Shown: one piece after another, positions 7,816 to 15,287 of the stretch
Layout: the number at the start of each line of letters is the position of its first letter
How positions within the stretch are numbered: the first letter of the stretch is position 1
Assembly (NCBI GenBank): GCA_039798685.1
Contig: JBDKFM010000003.1
Coordinates: forward strand, 1-38,726
Length of the DNA: 38,726 nucleotides
Direction of reading: 5' to 3'
Source: JACPGQ01 sp039798685
GTDB lineage: Bacteria > Patescibacteriota > Microgenomatia > Levybacterales > UBA12049
Notes under the pieces: generated by a model
Told to the model about the DNA's origin: nothing
Database searches by the model: none
Seen by the model: the letters and a program-made list of their open reading frames with translations, nothing else
Translations under genes and position numbers: made by a program

Positions 7816-7850
7816 GCGGTATGTGTCCTATTTGAGTAGGATATTACTCC

Positions 7851-8183
7851 ATGCAACACATCACAGTCGATGAAGTCGGATCCGCACTCGCAGAAGGAAA
7901 GGAAGTGATTCTTCTTGATGTCAGGACACCCGCTGAGTACGCGGCGGGACATATTGAAGGAAGTGTACATGTTGAATTAAACCGTCTTAAGCATGATATT
8001 GAGGGAGCGATTCCGGAGAAGTCGCGTACGATGTATGTGTATTGCCTGAGCGGGTCGCGTAGTGATCTTGCTGTACCGCTTCTTGAGCGTCTTGGATATA
8101 GTGATGTCTACAGTGTGACCAGTGGACTTCTCGCGTGGCGTGCAAAAGGACTTCCTCTCATAAAAATACCATCTGAGTCATAG
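7851..8183 (+). CDS. single-domain rhodanese-like sulfurtransferase
   Basis: The 110-residue protein is one rhodanese domain: LLDVRTPAEYAAGHIEGSVHVEL (about 21-43), then the active-site loop YCLSGSRS with the catalytic Cys65, and the C-terminal 'SGLLAWRAKGLPL' block. Length and order match single-domain rhodaneses (GlpE/PspE type), which move sulfane sulfur from a donor to a thiol acceptor. No signal peptide, so it should be cytoplasmic. The ATG is 8 bases after a weak -10 and about 36 bases after a CRP/FNR-like palindrome. The physiological acceptor is unknown. Confidence 0.9.
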   Translation: MQHITVDEVGSALAEGKEVILLDVRTPAEYAAGHIEGSVHVELNRLKHDIEGAIPEKSRTMYVYCLSGSRSDLAVPLLERLGYSDVYSVTSGLLAWRAKGLPLIKIPSES

Positions 8184-8300
8184 ATGTTTTATTGTCTTCC
8201 TCAGCCTTCTTTCAGGTTCTTCAGTTAAAGTATTTGCATACACACAAAATTCTCGTCTTAGAATTGAGTTAATAGTTCTTATCGAAAGGAGGTGAAATAT

Positions 8301-8798
8301 ATGCAACACAAAAAAATACTGATTCCCGTTCTTGGAATAGCGCTTCTTAGTAGTGCTCTTTTTGGGGTGACGTTCGTGCAGGCTGCTGATACGACTCCGA
8401 CGACCCCATCGATAGTGCAGAAAATAGCTGAGAAGTTTAATCTCAAGACTGATGAGGTGCAGAAAGTCTTTGATGAAGAGCACGAAACTCGCCATAAAGC
8501 GATGCAGGAGAAGATGCAGGAAGGTCTCTCGCAGGCGGTAAAAGACGGCAAGATTACTTCAGTTCAAAAAGATGCGATCGTGAAGAAGTTCCAGAGTTTG
8601 GATATGGGATTTAAGAATCACGAATCGTTTAAAGAGATGACTCAGGAGGAACGCCGGAGTGCCATGCAGACAAAGAAGGCTGAACTCGAGAGTTGGGCGA
8701 AGGAAAATAACCTTACGCTTGAGACCCTCCATGAAGTTCTTGGAGGAAAAGGAGAGTTCGGATTTCATGGGAAGTTCGGGCGGGGGATGATGAAGTAA
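8301..8798 (+). CDS. exported helical protein, unknown function
   Basis: The start is the ATG at 8301: AGGAGG (8287-8292) lies 8 bases upstream, while an in-frame GTG at 8292 overlaps that ribosome site and is rejected. The 165-residue protein has a Sec signal peptide (about 1-25, ending near VQA) and a highly charged, probably all-helical mature part with repeated KxD/E blocks (IVQKIAEKFNLKTDEVQKVF; LSQAVKDGKITSVQKDAIV; LESWAKENNLTLETLHEVL) and a Gly/Phe-rich end. The short segments look like small paired helices that recur two or three times. A terminator follows. A stress or envelope role is only a guess. Confidence 0.8.
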   Translation: MQHKKILIPVLGIALLSSALFGVTFVQAADTTPTTPSIVQKIAEKFNLKTDEVQKVFDEEHETRHKAMQEKMQEGLSQAVKDGKITSVQKDAIVKKFQSLDMGFKNHESFKEMTQEERRSAMQTKKAELESWAKENNLTLETLHEVLGGKGEFGFHGKFGRGMMK

Positions 8799-8812
8799 AA
8801 GGTTCCCTCAAG

Positions 8813-8845
8813 GTTCCGCATTTTTCTAGGGAATGCGGAACTTTT
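8813..8845 (+). terminator. Rho-independent terminator after the exported helical protein
   Basis: A 10-bp stem, GTTCCGCATT (8813-8822) with AATGCGGAAC (8832-8841), then TTTT. An upstream TTCCCT could alternatively pair with AGGGAA at 8828-8833, inside the loop and right arm. Confidence 0.75.
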
Positions 8846-8872
8846 CCTGTTTTGAAGTTGCGAAGATTTTTG

Positions 8873-8878
8873 TATACT
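8873..8878 (+). promoter_or_regulatory. -10 box of the hydrolase gene
   Basis: TATACT, 13 bases before the ATG at 8892, so the leader would be about six bases without a Shine-Dalgarno sequence. Confidence 0.5.
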
Positions 8879-8891
8879 GTGTACTCAAGAA

Positions 8892-10010
8892 ATGGAGCAA
8901 GAATTACCACCACATATGGTTTCTCCGGCGCACACTCAGTGGAGTAGAAAGCGAATCGTTCTTTCTCTACTTGTCATTGTATTTCTTCTTTGTTTGATCG
9001 TTCTTTTTTTGTTTCTGACAAAAAGTGGTAAAACGATTGTCAAACAGGCAAGAGAGTCACTCGTTGAGTCGATTTCCCCCACACCTTTTCCGTATGCAGA
9101 GATGACGATTCCGGCACTTCGGAATCGTACATATTCGAGCAGTCTTGGAGAACTTGAGTTTTTGAGTGATAACGGAAGTTATACAACGTATACAACATCG
9201 TATCTTTCTGACGGATTGCGTATCAACGGTTTATTGACAATCCCAACTGGTCAACAGCCTCCTGGATGGCCTGATAACGTGCAGAAATGGCCAGCAATTG
9301 TGTTTATTCACGGATATATTCCGCCATCTCTCTACGTGACGACAGAAAAATATGGGGATTATATTGATTACTTAGCGAGAAATGGTTTCGTGGTGTTTAA
9401 GATCGATCTTCGCGGACATGGTGAATCAGAAGGTGAGCCGGGAGGCGGATATTATGGAGCAGACTATGTGACAGATACCCTCAATGCATATGCTGCGCTG
9501 CAGAATACATCATTTGTTGATCCGAAACGGATCGGTCTTTGGGGGCATAGTATGGCAGGAAATATCGTACTGAGGAGTCTTGCCGCGAGGCCGACAATTC
9601 CGGCTGTCGTGATCTGGGCCGGGGCAGTGTATTCGTATGTGGATATGGCCAAATACGGCATCGATGACAATAGCTATAGACCACCAACGGATGCGACACG
9701 AAGGCTAAATAGGAGGCGTGATCTGTTTGAAAAAAACGGTAGTCCGAGTGCACAAAGTGCGTTCTGGCGGCTTGTTGCTCCGACAAATTTCCTTACCGAT
9801 ATCAAAGGAGCGATTCAGCTGAATCATGCGACAGATGATGATGTGGTAAATATAGGGTATAGTCGTGATCTTGATGCGCTTCTTGATGACACAAATGTTC
9901 CGCATGAGCTGCATGAGTATACGAGCGGTGGACACAATATCACGGGAAATAGTTTTGTGAGCGCTATGGAAAATACCGTACGGTTTTTTAAGGAGCATTT
10001 AAATGGCTAA
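8892..10010 (+). CDS. membrane-anchored alpha/beta hydrolase (prolyl oligopeptidase / dienelactone hydrolase-like)
   Basis: The 372-residue protein has a short cytoplasmic start, one transmembrane anchor (about 22-42) and an outside alpha/beta-hydrolase domain. Visible are the oxyanion strand IVFIHGYIPP (136-145), DLRGHGESEG (172-181), the nucleophile elbow GHSMAG with Ser220, a probable acid in NHATDDDVV (Asp315-317) and the catalytic His348 in SGGHN. The fold fits S9 peptidases and related esterases that act on peptides or esters outside the membrane; the substrate is unknown. The stop codon lies inside two copies of the heptamer ATGGCTA. Confidence 0.85.
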   Translation: MEQELPPHMVSPAHTQWSRKRIVLSLLVIVFLLCLIVLFLFLTKSGKTIVKQARESLVESISPTPFPYAEMTIPALRNRTYSSSLGELEFLSDNGSYTTYTTSYLSDGLRINGLLTIPTGQQPPGWPDNVQKWPAIVFIHGYIPPSLYVTTEKYGDYIDYLARNGFVVFKIDLRGHGESEGEPGGGYYGADYVTDTLNAYAALQNTSFVDPKRIGLWGHSMAGNIVLRSLAARPTIPAVVIWAGAVYSYVDMAKYGIDDNSYRPPTDATRRLNRRRDLFEKNGSPSAQSAFWRLVAPTNFLTDIKGAIQLNHATDDDVVNIGYSRDLDALLDDTNVPHELHEYTSGGHNITGNSFVSAMENTVRFFKEHLNG

Positions 10011-10050
10011 TGGCTTTTTGTGTTGAAAAAGTAGGAATGAACGTTCTTTC

Positions 10051-10079
10051 TTGACAAACGACGCATATTGCACTACTAT
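10051..10079 (+). promoter_or_regulatory. strong promoter of the membrane-anchored protein at 10086
   Basis: TTGACA (10051-10056), 17 bases, TACTAT (10074-10079). The GTG at 10086 follows after 6 bases, which fixes that start. Confidence 0.7.
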
Positions 10080-10085
10080 CAGCCT

Positions 10086-10766
10086 GTGGATAACGCAGAA
10101 CCGACAGCGCAAACGACGAAATCATCGGGGTCACAGAAATTTATTCTTCCTCTCATTCTTCTCTCAATTCTCATCATAGCCGGTGCAGGTGCCTACATGT
10201 TTCTTGCAAAAAACACTTCAGAAAAACAGGACTCCAAGGCAGTTGTCGCTGAGACAGTTCCTTCTCCGACCACAGGTACTGTGATTTCCTCCATCAAAGA
10301 AGCACTCGCAGGTTCACAAAGTATCAGGTGTGATTTTACAGATGAGACAGGTCGTCAGACAACGTCATATCTGAAGTCCGGATCTGTGCGGACTGATTAT
10401 ACAGGTGCTGATCCGGACGATTCCGGCAGTATGCTTATGAAGGACGAGACGCTTTATATCTGGAACGGCAAAGAAGGGACAAAAATGGCGTTTGATATGC
10501 AGGCAATGATGAACAAGGCAGGTAGTATTGCTCCTACAGCAACGAAAAAATCATCCACATCTGACCAGGAGGAATTTCTCAGTACTCTTGAAAAATACAA
10601 AGAAAGTTGTAAGCCAGCGACAGTTGATGATGCGTTATTTACTCCACCTGCAGATGTAAAATTTACTGATTTGTCATCCATGATGCAAAAAGCCACACAA
10701 TCAATCCCTACAGGCGGATTAACTGAGGAGCAGAAAAAGGCCCTCGAGGAACTTACCAACCAATAA
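10086..10766 (+). CDS. membrane-anchored protein, possible LolA/LppX-like fold
   Basis: The start chosen is GTG 10086, six bases after the -10 box; an upstream in-frame TTG at 10068 lies inside the promoter. The 226-residue protein has a short hydrophilic start, one transmembrane segment (about 18-40), a Thr/Pro-rich linker, and an outside domain. The domain begins near 'SIRCDFTDETGRQTTSYLKSG', continues with 'VRTDY...SMLMKDETLYIW' and has a second cysteine (ESCKP), so one disulfide is possible. The order of short strands with 'YLKSGSVRTDY' and 'LYIW' is reminiscent of LolA/LppX-like proteins, but identity is not established. Function unknown. Confidence 0.75.
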   Translation: MDNAEPTAQTTKSSGSQKFILPLILLSILIIAGAGAYMFLAKNTSEKQDSKAVVAETVPSPTTGTVISSIKEALAGSQSIRCDFTDETGRQTTSYLKSGSVRTDYTGADPDDSGSMLMKDETLYIWNGKEGTKMAFDMQAMMNKAGSIAPTATKKSSTSDQEEFLSTLEKYKESCKPATVDDALFTPPADVKFTDLSSMMQKATQSIPTGGLTEEQKKALEELTNQ

Positions 10767-10919
10767 TCATCCTCCAGTTTTACTCATCACACCTAAGGCA
10801 GATACGATTTGTAACGCATACGTGTGACTCAACACGATTGTATTACAGTGTATTTCTGCATAAAACAGTACAATGAAGTCGCGACACATGAATATATACG
10901 TGAAAGGAGGTGAGATAAC

Positions 10920-11177
10920 ATGAATTTTTTAGTGTTTATTATTTTTGGTGCGATTGCAGGATGGCTTGCATCACTCGTCATGAAGACAAATGCCAGTCAG
11001 GGTTTGATGATGGATATCATCATGGGTATCGTCGGAGCGGTCGTTGGAGGATGGCTCTTTAATACATTTGGTCAGCCGGGCGTGACAGGATTTAATGTGT
11101 ATAGTTTTGTCGTGGCTGTTGTTGGTGCAAGTGTTGTTATTTGGATCGGCAGAATGCTGATGAGGAAAAACGTATAG
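10920..11177 (+). CDS. GlsB/YeaQ/YmgE-family small membrane protein
   Basis: The 85-residue protein has three hydrophobic segments with the family pattern: IIFGAIAGWLASLVMK at the start, IIMGIVGAVVGGWLFN in the middle, and VYSFVVAVVGASVVIWIGR at the end. The family is associated with general stress responses in other bacteria (transglycosylase-associated protein in older annotation), but its biochemical role is unclear. A strong AGGAGG lies 9 bases before the ATG, so the mRNA has a true leader, and a good terminator follows. A TACAAT about 50 bases upstream may be the -10, without a convincing -35. Confidence 0.9.
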   Translation: MNFLVFIIFGAIAGWLASLVMKTNASQGLMMDIIMGIVGAVVGGWLFNTFGQPGVTGFNVYSFVVAVVGASVVIWIGRMLMRKNV

Positions 11178-11191
11178 TCCTCGAAATATTT

Positions 11192-11222
11192 AAAAAGGGT
11201 AGAGAGCAGCTCTATCCTTTTT
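11192..11222 (+). terminator. Rho-independent terminator after the GlsB/YeaQ gene
   Basis: A 13-bp stem, AAAAAGGGTAGAG (11192-11204) with CTCTATCCTTTTT (11210-11222), one G-T pair and a 5-base loop. The T-run is the end of the stem, so it could act in both directions; the next gene is convergent. Confidence 0.8.
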
Positions 11223-11298
11223 ACTTTTGAAAGCAAGTTTAATGTTTTTGTTCATTTTTAATGATGTATCTGAGTAGAAGAAGAGATTCCTGAAGAGC

Positions 11299-12315
11299 TC
11301 ATTTACTATGAAATATACCTCTCACAGAGATTGGGTTTCGTTTGATAAAACTGACACGCGGGTATCGTCGTTGGGAGACAATCTCGCTCGCAATGGCTGA
11401 GTTCCATGCCCATTGTTTTTGAATCGGTGAACCATTTCCTGAGAGATTCCCTTGCGCGAGACATCCTACAGTTGGTGAGACAGTTGGTAAGGAATCAATA
11501 AGCATTCTCGCATTTCGTCTGTAGTGCTCAACTAGTCCCTGTCCATATTTTGAGAAGTCAAGCTTACGATCGTCTCCTTCACCTACAAGTTGAAAATTCT
11601 CTATTTCAAATGGTGTAAATGGCAACCTGGGAAATTCTTTGAGCATTTCTATAACAGGAATAGATACGTCGGCATGATCGCTAGCGAGTTTGCTTACAAC
11701 CGGAAATGAGTTCTTCGCAGTTATCGCGTAGTCATCCGGTGACAGTTCTGTTCCGAGTTTTGCTGCTACGTCGAGTAGTCCTGACATCACATCACAATTT
11801 GTCGTAATACCTTCTCGCATCAGGAATCTAAAGCCAGGTTCTCTTCGTTTTTCAGGATTTATCTCATGCAGGAACCATGTGAGCATATCGAGTCGTCTGT
11901 ACGCTGAGGAAAGATTCGGATCACCCATGCCAACTTCGAACGCACGTGCTTCATTTTCCATGGTTTCTTCAAGCGTTGATCGCATAAGCCTGCCCATGAC
12001 TTGAAACGCATCGTCGAAACTCGGATAAATTCTGCTCGATTGATACGTAACAGGATATGCGGATTCATCAAGAGGCGCTACCAAACCCCATTCACCACGT
12101 CTATGTGCGTAAGCCTCATCTATAATTCTGTCGGCGAATAGAAGACCGAGTGCAAAGAGTTCCGGCTTGAGTGTATTTGTGAGCGCGATCGCTTCTTTAC
12201 TGTCAGGCTTAATTTTTCCAAACGGAAGAACCGGGTGTTCATATTGAGAAGGGTTGTATCCGTTGTCTCGAAAATGTCTTGCTTGTTTCACTATTCCCGT
12301 CACTCTTTCGCCCAT
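11299..12315 (-). CDS. conserved hypothetical cytoplasmic protein
   Basis: The 338-residue protein has no signal peptide or membrane segment and no motif I recognise. It reads as mixed helical: MRSTLEETMENEARAFEVG and RRLDMLTWFLHEINPEKRREPGFRFLMREG in the middle, then a region with CLAQGNLSGNGSPIQKQW near the end that may be a loop. The TATAAT box lies 11 bases upstream with a -35 at exact spacing, so this is a real, separately transcribed gene. It is followed upstream by the YvcK-like gene on the same strand, but each has its own promoter. Confidence 0.7.
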   Translation of the reverse strand: MGERVTGIVKQARHFRDNGYNPSQYEHPVLPFGKIKPDSKEAIALTNTLKPELFALGLLFADRIIDEAYAHRRGEWGLVAPLDESAYPVTYQSSRIYPSFDDAFQVMGRLMRSTLEETMENEARAFEVGMGDPNLSSAYRRLDMLTWFLHEINPEKRREPGFRFLMREGITTNCDVMSGLLDVAAKLGTELSPDDYAITAKNSFPVVSKLASDHADVSIPVIEMLKEFPRLPFTPFEIENFQLVGEGDDRKLDFSKYGQGLVEHYRRNARMLIDSLPTVSPTVGCLAQGNLSGNGSPIQKQWAWNSAIASEIVSQRRYPRVSFIKRNPISVRGIFHSK

Positions 12316-12326
12316 AGTAATAAAAG

Positions 12327-12355
12327 ATTATAGCGTCTCAGTATGGGAATTACAA
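12327..12355 (-). promoter_or_regulatory. promoter of the hypothetical gene at 11299-12315
   Basis: On the minus strand TTGTAA (12350-12355), 17 bases, TATAAT (12327-12332), then 11 bases to the ATG. Confidence 0.65.
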
Positions 12356-12431
12356 ATTATAGGACAGGATTGTATCTGACTGGATGAGGGAGTATATGTC
12401 CATTGATTGGGTGACACCGTTTGTTAATTTC

Positions 12432-13448
12432 CTATGAAGAAGCAGGAAAAATCTGAGTCATTGCCTGCGCGAGCATCTCCGGATTGTGTCTAACAACGTG
12501 CAATCCGTCTCTACTCGTTACTAAGTTCGTTGCCTGATGCTGGATAATTTGTATTCCTTCATCTGCTGCTCTATACAGATCACTGTCCTCCCACCCTAAG
12601 AAAAATGAGTGATCCTTTGCATATGCTTCGGCGACTGTTGGGTATCGAGATTCAAACTCTTGTCGTGTCATTTCCGGTATGATTAGTCCGTCGATTCGTC
12701 TGCCTGAATATTCTTCTACTTTTTCCACAAAGTCGAGCGGGGTATACTCATGATTTTCATTTCTGGTACTCGTAAGGTTGGTTACCATGTACACTTCAGC
12801 CTTTGATTTCGCAAGCGCTTCTTTCATACCAACAGGTAAAAAGTTTGAGAGCACTGAGCCATGCATGCTCCCACATGCTAAAACGATACGTGATGCATTT
12901 TCAACTGTTTTTGCTGTTTTTGGGAAGACGGGGACACTTGGTTCCAGATCCATCTTTACCACCATTGCCGCTGAGAGTCTCTGGTAGTCGAGGTTGTGTT
13001 CTCCCGAAAACTGTCTGCCTAAGTCATCCTGGAAGACGATGTGTGCGGGTACTGTTGAAGAGGGAAGGACTCTTCCCAAAAGCGGAATGCCAAATGTCTG
13101 AGCATCGTGCTCTATTTGAGCAAAGCCTCGTTCCTGATCAAAAAACCTATCCATAATTTCCTGTCCGAGGACTTCGTCTCTTTCGTTTCTATTGCTGATC
13201 CATCTGATAAATGTCGCGACGGCGGGATTGTCACTATCCGGTTTGATGAGTGAACGAAGAATTTTTAACCCGTCTGCATAGGCAACCTCATTGCCACGTG
13301 CGTTTAGACGCCTTCGTCCTGTAGCTCCTCCTGAATCAAACATTGCTGCGACAGCGTCGATATGATCGACCTGACCGGTTCGTAGCAGTGCCTCATTTAT
13401 GACCGGTGAGCCTGTGCCTCCACCGATTGTGACTATTTCTCTTGGCAT
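12432..13448 (-). CDS. YvcK/CofD-like (gluconeogenesis factor family) protein
   Basis: The 338-residue protein starts with IVTIGGGTGSPVINEALL (5-22), the nucleotide-binding loop shared by YvcK and CofD, followed by VAAMFDSGGATGRRR (33-47), where YvcK proteins normally read 'vt.aDdGGSsGrlR'. Later blocks 'VLACGSMHGSVLSNFLPVGMKEAL' and 'VYMVTNLTSTRNENHEYTPLDFVEKV' match the family's P-G-S-L-T/S-x-x-P and N-x-x-T-q-x-g-E-t regions in diverged form. YvcK is linked to cell-shape and carbon-source adaptation; CofD makes coenzyme F420, and no other F420 gene is visible here, so a YvcK role is more likely. Confidence 0.75.
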   Translation of the reverse strand: MPREIVTIGGGTGSPVINEALLRTGQVDHIDAVAAMFDSGGATGRRRLNARGNEVAYADGLKILRSLIKPDSDNPAVATFIRWISNRNERDEVLGQEIMDRFFDQERGFAQIEHDAQTFGIPLLGRVLPSSTVPAHIVFQDDLGRQFSGEHNLDYQRLSAAMVVKMDLEPSVPVFPKTAKTVENASRIVLACGSMHGSVLSNFLPVGMKEALAKSKAEVYMVTNLTSTRNENHEYTPLDFVEKVEEYSGRRIDGLIIPEMTRQEFESRYPTVAEAYAKDHSFFLGWEDSDLYRAADEGIQIIQHQATNLVTSRDGLHVVRHNPEMLAQAMTQIFPASS

Positions 13449-13457
13449 AGTCTTGTT

Positions 13458-13485
13458 ATGGTAGCAGATTATTACTATAAGTCAA
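13458..13485 (-). promoter_or_regulatory. promoter of the YvcK/CofD-like gene
   Basis: On the minus strand TTGACT (13480-13485), 16 bases, TACCAT (13458-13463), then 9 bases to the ATG. Confidence 0.55.
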
Positions 13486-13522
13486 ATTTTGAGCGTGAAT
13501 TGAAGCGATTTATTCGTTAAAA

Positions 13523-14113
13523 CTATGAGGATTTATACTCGTCTTTTATGTCACTCGCGTAGTCGCGGAGAAGCTTGTGGATCTTCGGGTCAATGACGAA
13601 ACTACAATATGATTTTTCTTTATTTCGGTCAAAATAATTTTTATGGTAGTCTTCAGCGACATAGAAATTTGTAAATGGGACAATCTCCGTGACGACAGGA
13701 TCGGCGTACACTTTTTCTTTTTCAAGTTCCTGTTTTGATTTCTCGGCAATTTCTTTTTGCTTCTCATCATGATAGAAGATGCTTGAGCGATACTGCGGTC
13801 CGATGTCATTGCCTTGTTGGTTGAGGGTAGTCGGGTTATGTGTATGCCAGAAGATATCCAGAATTTTTTCAAACGGGATAAGAGTTGGGTCAAACTCTAT
13901 CTGTATTGTTTCAGCATGGCCTGTGTTGCCGGCTGTCACCGCTTCGTATGCAGGATTTTCAACAAATCCGCCAGCGTATCCGGGCATGACTGAGGTTACT
14001 CCCTTGAGTCGTTTGAAAATTGCCTCAGTGCACCAGAAGCATCCGCCTGCAAGCGTTGCGGTCTCGTGGTGGGTGTTTTCAATGGTTTTCGTTGCTTGTT
14101 GAAGGTTACTCAT
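13523..14113 (-). CDS. msrA: peptide methionine-S-sulfoxide reductase MsrA
   Basis: The start chosen gives 196 residues (MSNLQQATK); a longer frame upstream only overlaps msrB. The catalytic motif GGCFWC has nucleophile Cys25, and GYAGGFVENPAYEAVTAGNTGHAETIQIEFDP is the substrate-binding and catalytic core. The block NQQGNDIGPQYRSSIFYHDEKQ is also standard. MsrA reduces the S-epimer of methionine sulfoxide in proteins or free Met, using thioredoxin-type electrons. Its ATG overlaps the end of msrB by eight bases (ATGAGTAA, 14106-14113), so the pair is translationally coupled. No signal peptide: cytoplasmic. Confidence 0.95.
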   Translation of the reverse strand: MSNLQQATKTIENTHHETATLAGGCFWCTEAIFKRLKGVTSVMPGYAGGFVENPAYEAVTAGNTGHAETIQIEFDPTLIPFEKILDIFWHTHNPTTLNQQGNDIGPQYRSSIFYHDEKQKEIAEKSKQELEKEKVYADPVVTEIVPFTNFYVAEDYHKNYFDRNKEKSYCSFVIDPKIHKLLRDYASDIKDEYKSS

Positions 14114-14489
14114 GGTGTACTTCAGGAAGCGTTTCACCTTTTTTAATAAACTGGATAGAGAGTGAGTTGACGCAGTGTCTGGTGTCTTTGTCGGTGAGTT
14201 TCTCACCCAAAAAGACGTGTCCCAGATGTCCGCCACAGTTTGCACACTGAATCTCAGTTCTTTGTCCGTCCGGATCCGGGATGCGCTTTACTGCATCTGG
14301 GAAATTTGCATCAAATGCCGGCCAGCCGCAGTGGGCGTTGAATTTACTTTCTGCAGAGAAGAGGGGAGAGTTGCATCGTCTGCAGATAAAGAGTCCGTCC
14401 TCATAAAAATCATCATACTCACCAGAAAAAGGAGGTTCTGTGCCTTTTCCTGTGATGATCATTTCTTCTTTAGGAGTCAGGGTGTTCAT
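14106..14489 (-). CDS. msrB: peptide methionine-R-sulfoxide reductase MsrB
   Basis: The 127-residue protein has zinc ligand pairs CRRC (36-39) and CANC (82-85), the HCGWPAF block (53-59) and the catalytic Cys106 in RHCVNS. It reduces the R-epimer of methionine sulfoxide, complementing MsrA encoded directly downstream with an eight-base overlap. The ATG follows a TATACT box by 8 bases, so the two-gene mRNA should be leaderless. All expected catalytic and zinc residues are present. Confidence 0.95.
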   Translation of the reverse strand: MNTLTPKEEMIITGKGTEPPFSGEYDDFYEDGLFICRRCNSPLFSAESKFNAHCGWPAFDANFPDAVKRIPDPDGQRTEIQCANCGGHLGHVFLGEKLTDKDTRHCVNSLSIQFIKKGETLPEVHHE

Positions 14490-14497
14490 GCGTTGTT

Positions 14498-14503
14498 AGT
14501 ATA
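14498..14503 (-). promoter_or_regulatory. -10 box of the msrB-msrA unit
   Basis: TATACT on the minus strand, 8 bases before the msrB ATG. No clear -35 is seen. Confidence 0.5.
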
Positions 14504-14534
14504 GCATGGAATGTGAATTTTTCTGTTGTGAGAC

Positions 14535-15197
14535 TTATTGGATGAGACTTATGGCCCGACTTGCGACCATACCGATTATGATGAGTGAGATAAATGCTTC
14601 AATCATCATAAGAAGCTTTGCGCGTTTTGAGAGTGGGAGAGTATCTGCTGGTGAAAATCCGGTACTGGTAAAAAATGAGAAGAAAAGATAATCGAGAAAT
14701 TTCGGCTTCCACTCCTTCCAGCCCGGAATATCTGATTGATACTGAGGAAATAACAAATCATATCGGGTTTTTTCGTCGTTTTTCAGTCGGGAAATAGGTC
14801 CACCTCGGTCGACGATCCAGTACCAGAGACTAAACACAATCAGGCTGACAGCCCAGATGATAAACGCATCGGCGAGAATAACTTTACCATCATCTGCAAT
14901 GACGGGGTTTATGATCAGAAGATAGAGATTGATGATGATATGAAAGGTGAGAAATGAGAGGAGGAGGACGAAGCTCATCTTTAGAATATGAGTATTTTTT
15001 AACATAATTGCGATCGTACTCACAAAAACATAGAGAACATAGACAGCAAATGACATCTGCAAATTCGCAAACGCGACGATTGATGATGGTGTGCTCGATG
15101 TGAGATGGATGAAGAGTTGATTATTTATGAGCGCAACAGCCAGGAGAAGAAAGGCAATTTTTAGTTCAAACCAGAGATTTTTTTGTACGTGTGCCAT
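14535..15197 (-). CDS. multi-pass membrane protein with a channel-pore-like C-terminus
   Basis: The ATG at 15197 (MAHVQKN) is chosen because AGGAGG lies 5 bases upstream; an in-frame ATG 27 codons earlier has no such site. The 220-residue protein has about five hydrophobic helices (near 10-30, 40-65, 70-95, 110-135 and 185-215). A soluble loop (DRGGPISRLKNDEKTRYDLL...) comes before 'LDYLFFSFFTSTGFSPADTLPLS', a segment resembling the pore loop of two-helix potassium channels (T-S-x-G-F-S-P-x-D) and the end of DUF1345-type proteins. Real ion conduction is unproven because no TxGYG filter is present. The gene is divergent from 15288-15476. Confidence 0.75.
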   Translation of the reverse strand: MAHVQKNLWFELKIAFLLLAVALINNQLFIHLTSSTPSSIVAFANLQMSFAVYVLYVFVSTIAIMLKNTHILKMSFVLLLSFLTFHIIINLYLLIINPVIADDGKVILADAFIIWAVSLIVFSLWYWIVDRGGPISRLKNDEKTRYDLLFPQYQSDIPGWKEWKPKFLDYLFFSFFTSTGFSPADTLPLSKRAKLLMMIEAFISLIIIGMVASRAISLIQ

Positions 15198-15236
15198 AAA
15201 TACCTCCTCTTTATACTCGTAAGAATCAGCTCGAAA

Positions 15237-15256
15237 GTCAAGTAGAATGACTTGAC
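15237..15256. promoter_or_regulatory. inverted repeat between two divergent genes
   Basis: GTCAAGT (15237-15243) and ACTTGAC (15250-15256), perfect 7-bp arms with a 6-base spacer. The arms contain TTGACA-like and TTGACT-like -35 elements facing both ways, so it may be a shared operator or simply two back-to-back -35 boxes. Confidence 0.4.
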
Positions 15257-15281
15257 AGATATCTCTCTTATGATTCATATT
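15252..15281 (+). promoter_or_regulatory. promoter of the 62-residue membrane protein gene
   Basis: TTGACA (15252-15257), 18 bases, CATATT (15276-15281), then 6 bases to the ATG at 15288. Confidence 0.55.
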
Positions 15282-15287
15282 ATTTCT

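Noticed and set aside
14114..14245. Longer N-terminus for MsrA
   Set aside because: It would lie entirely over msrB, and the extra 44 residues match nothing in MsrA; the ATGAGTAA overlap gives a better start.
15200..15235. TATAAA as -10 of the channel-like membrane gene on the minus strand
   Set aside because: The start point would fall inside the Shine-Dalgarno sequence, which contradicts use of that site; the true -10 is not clear.
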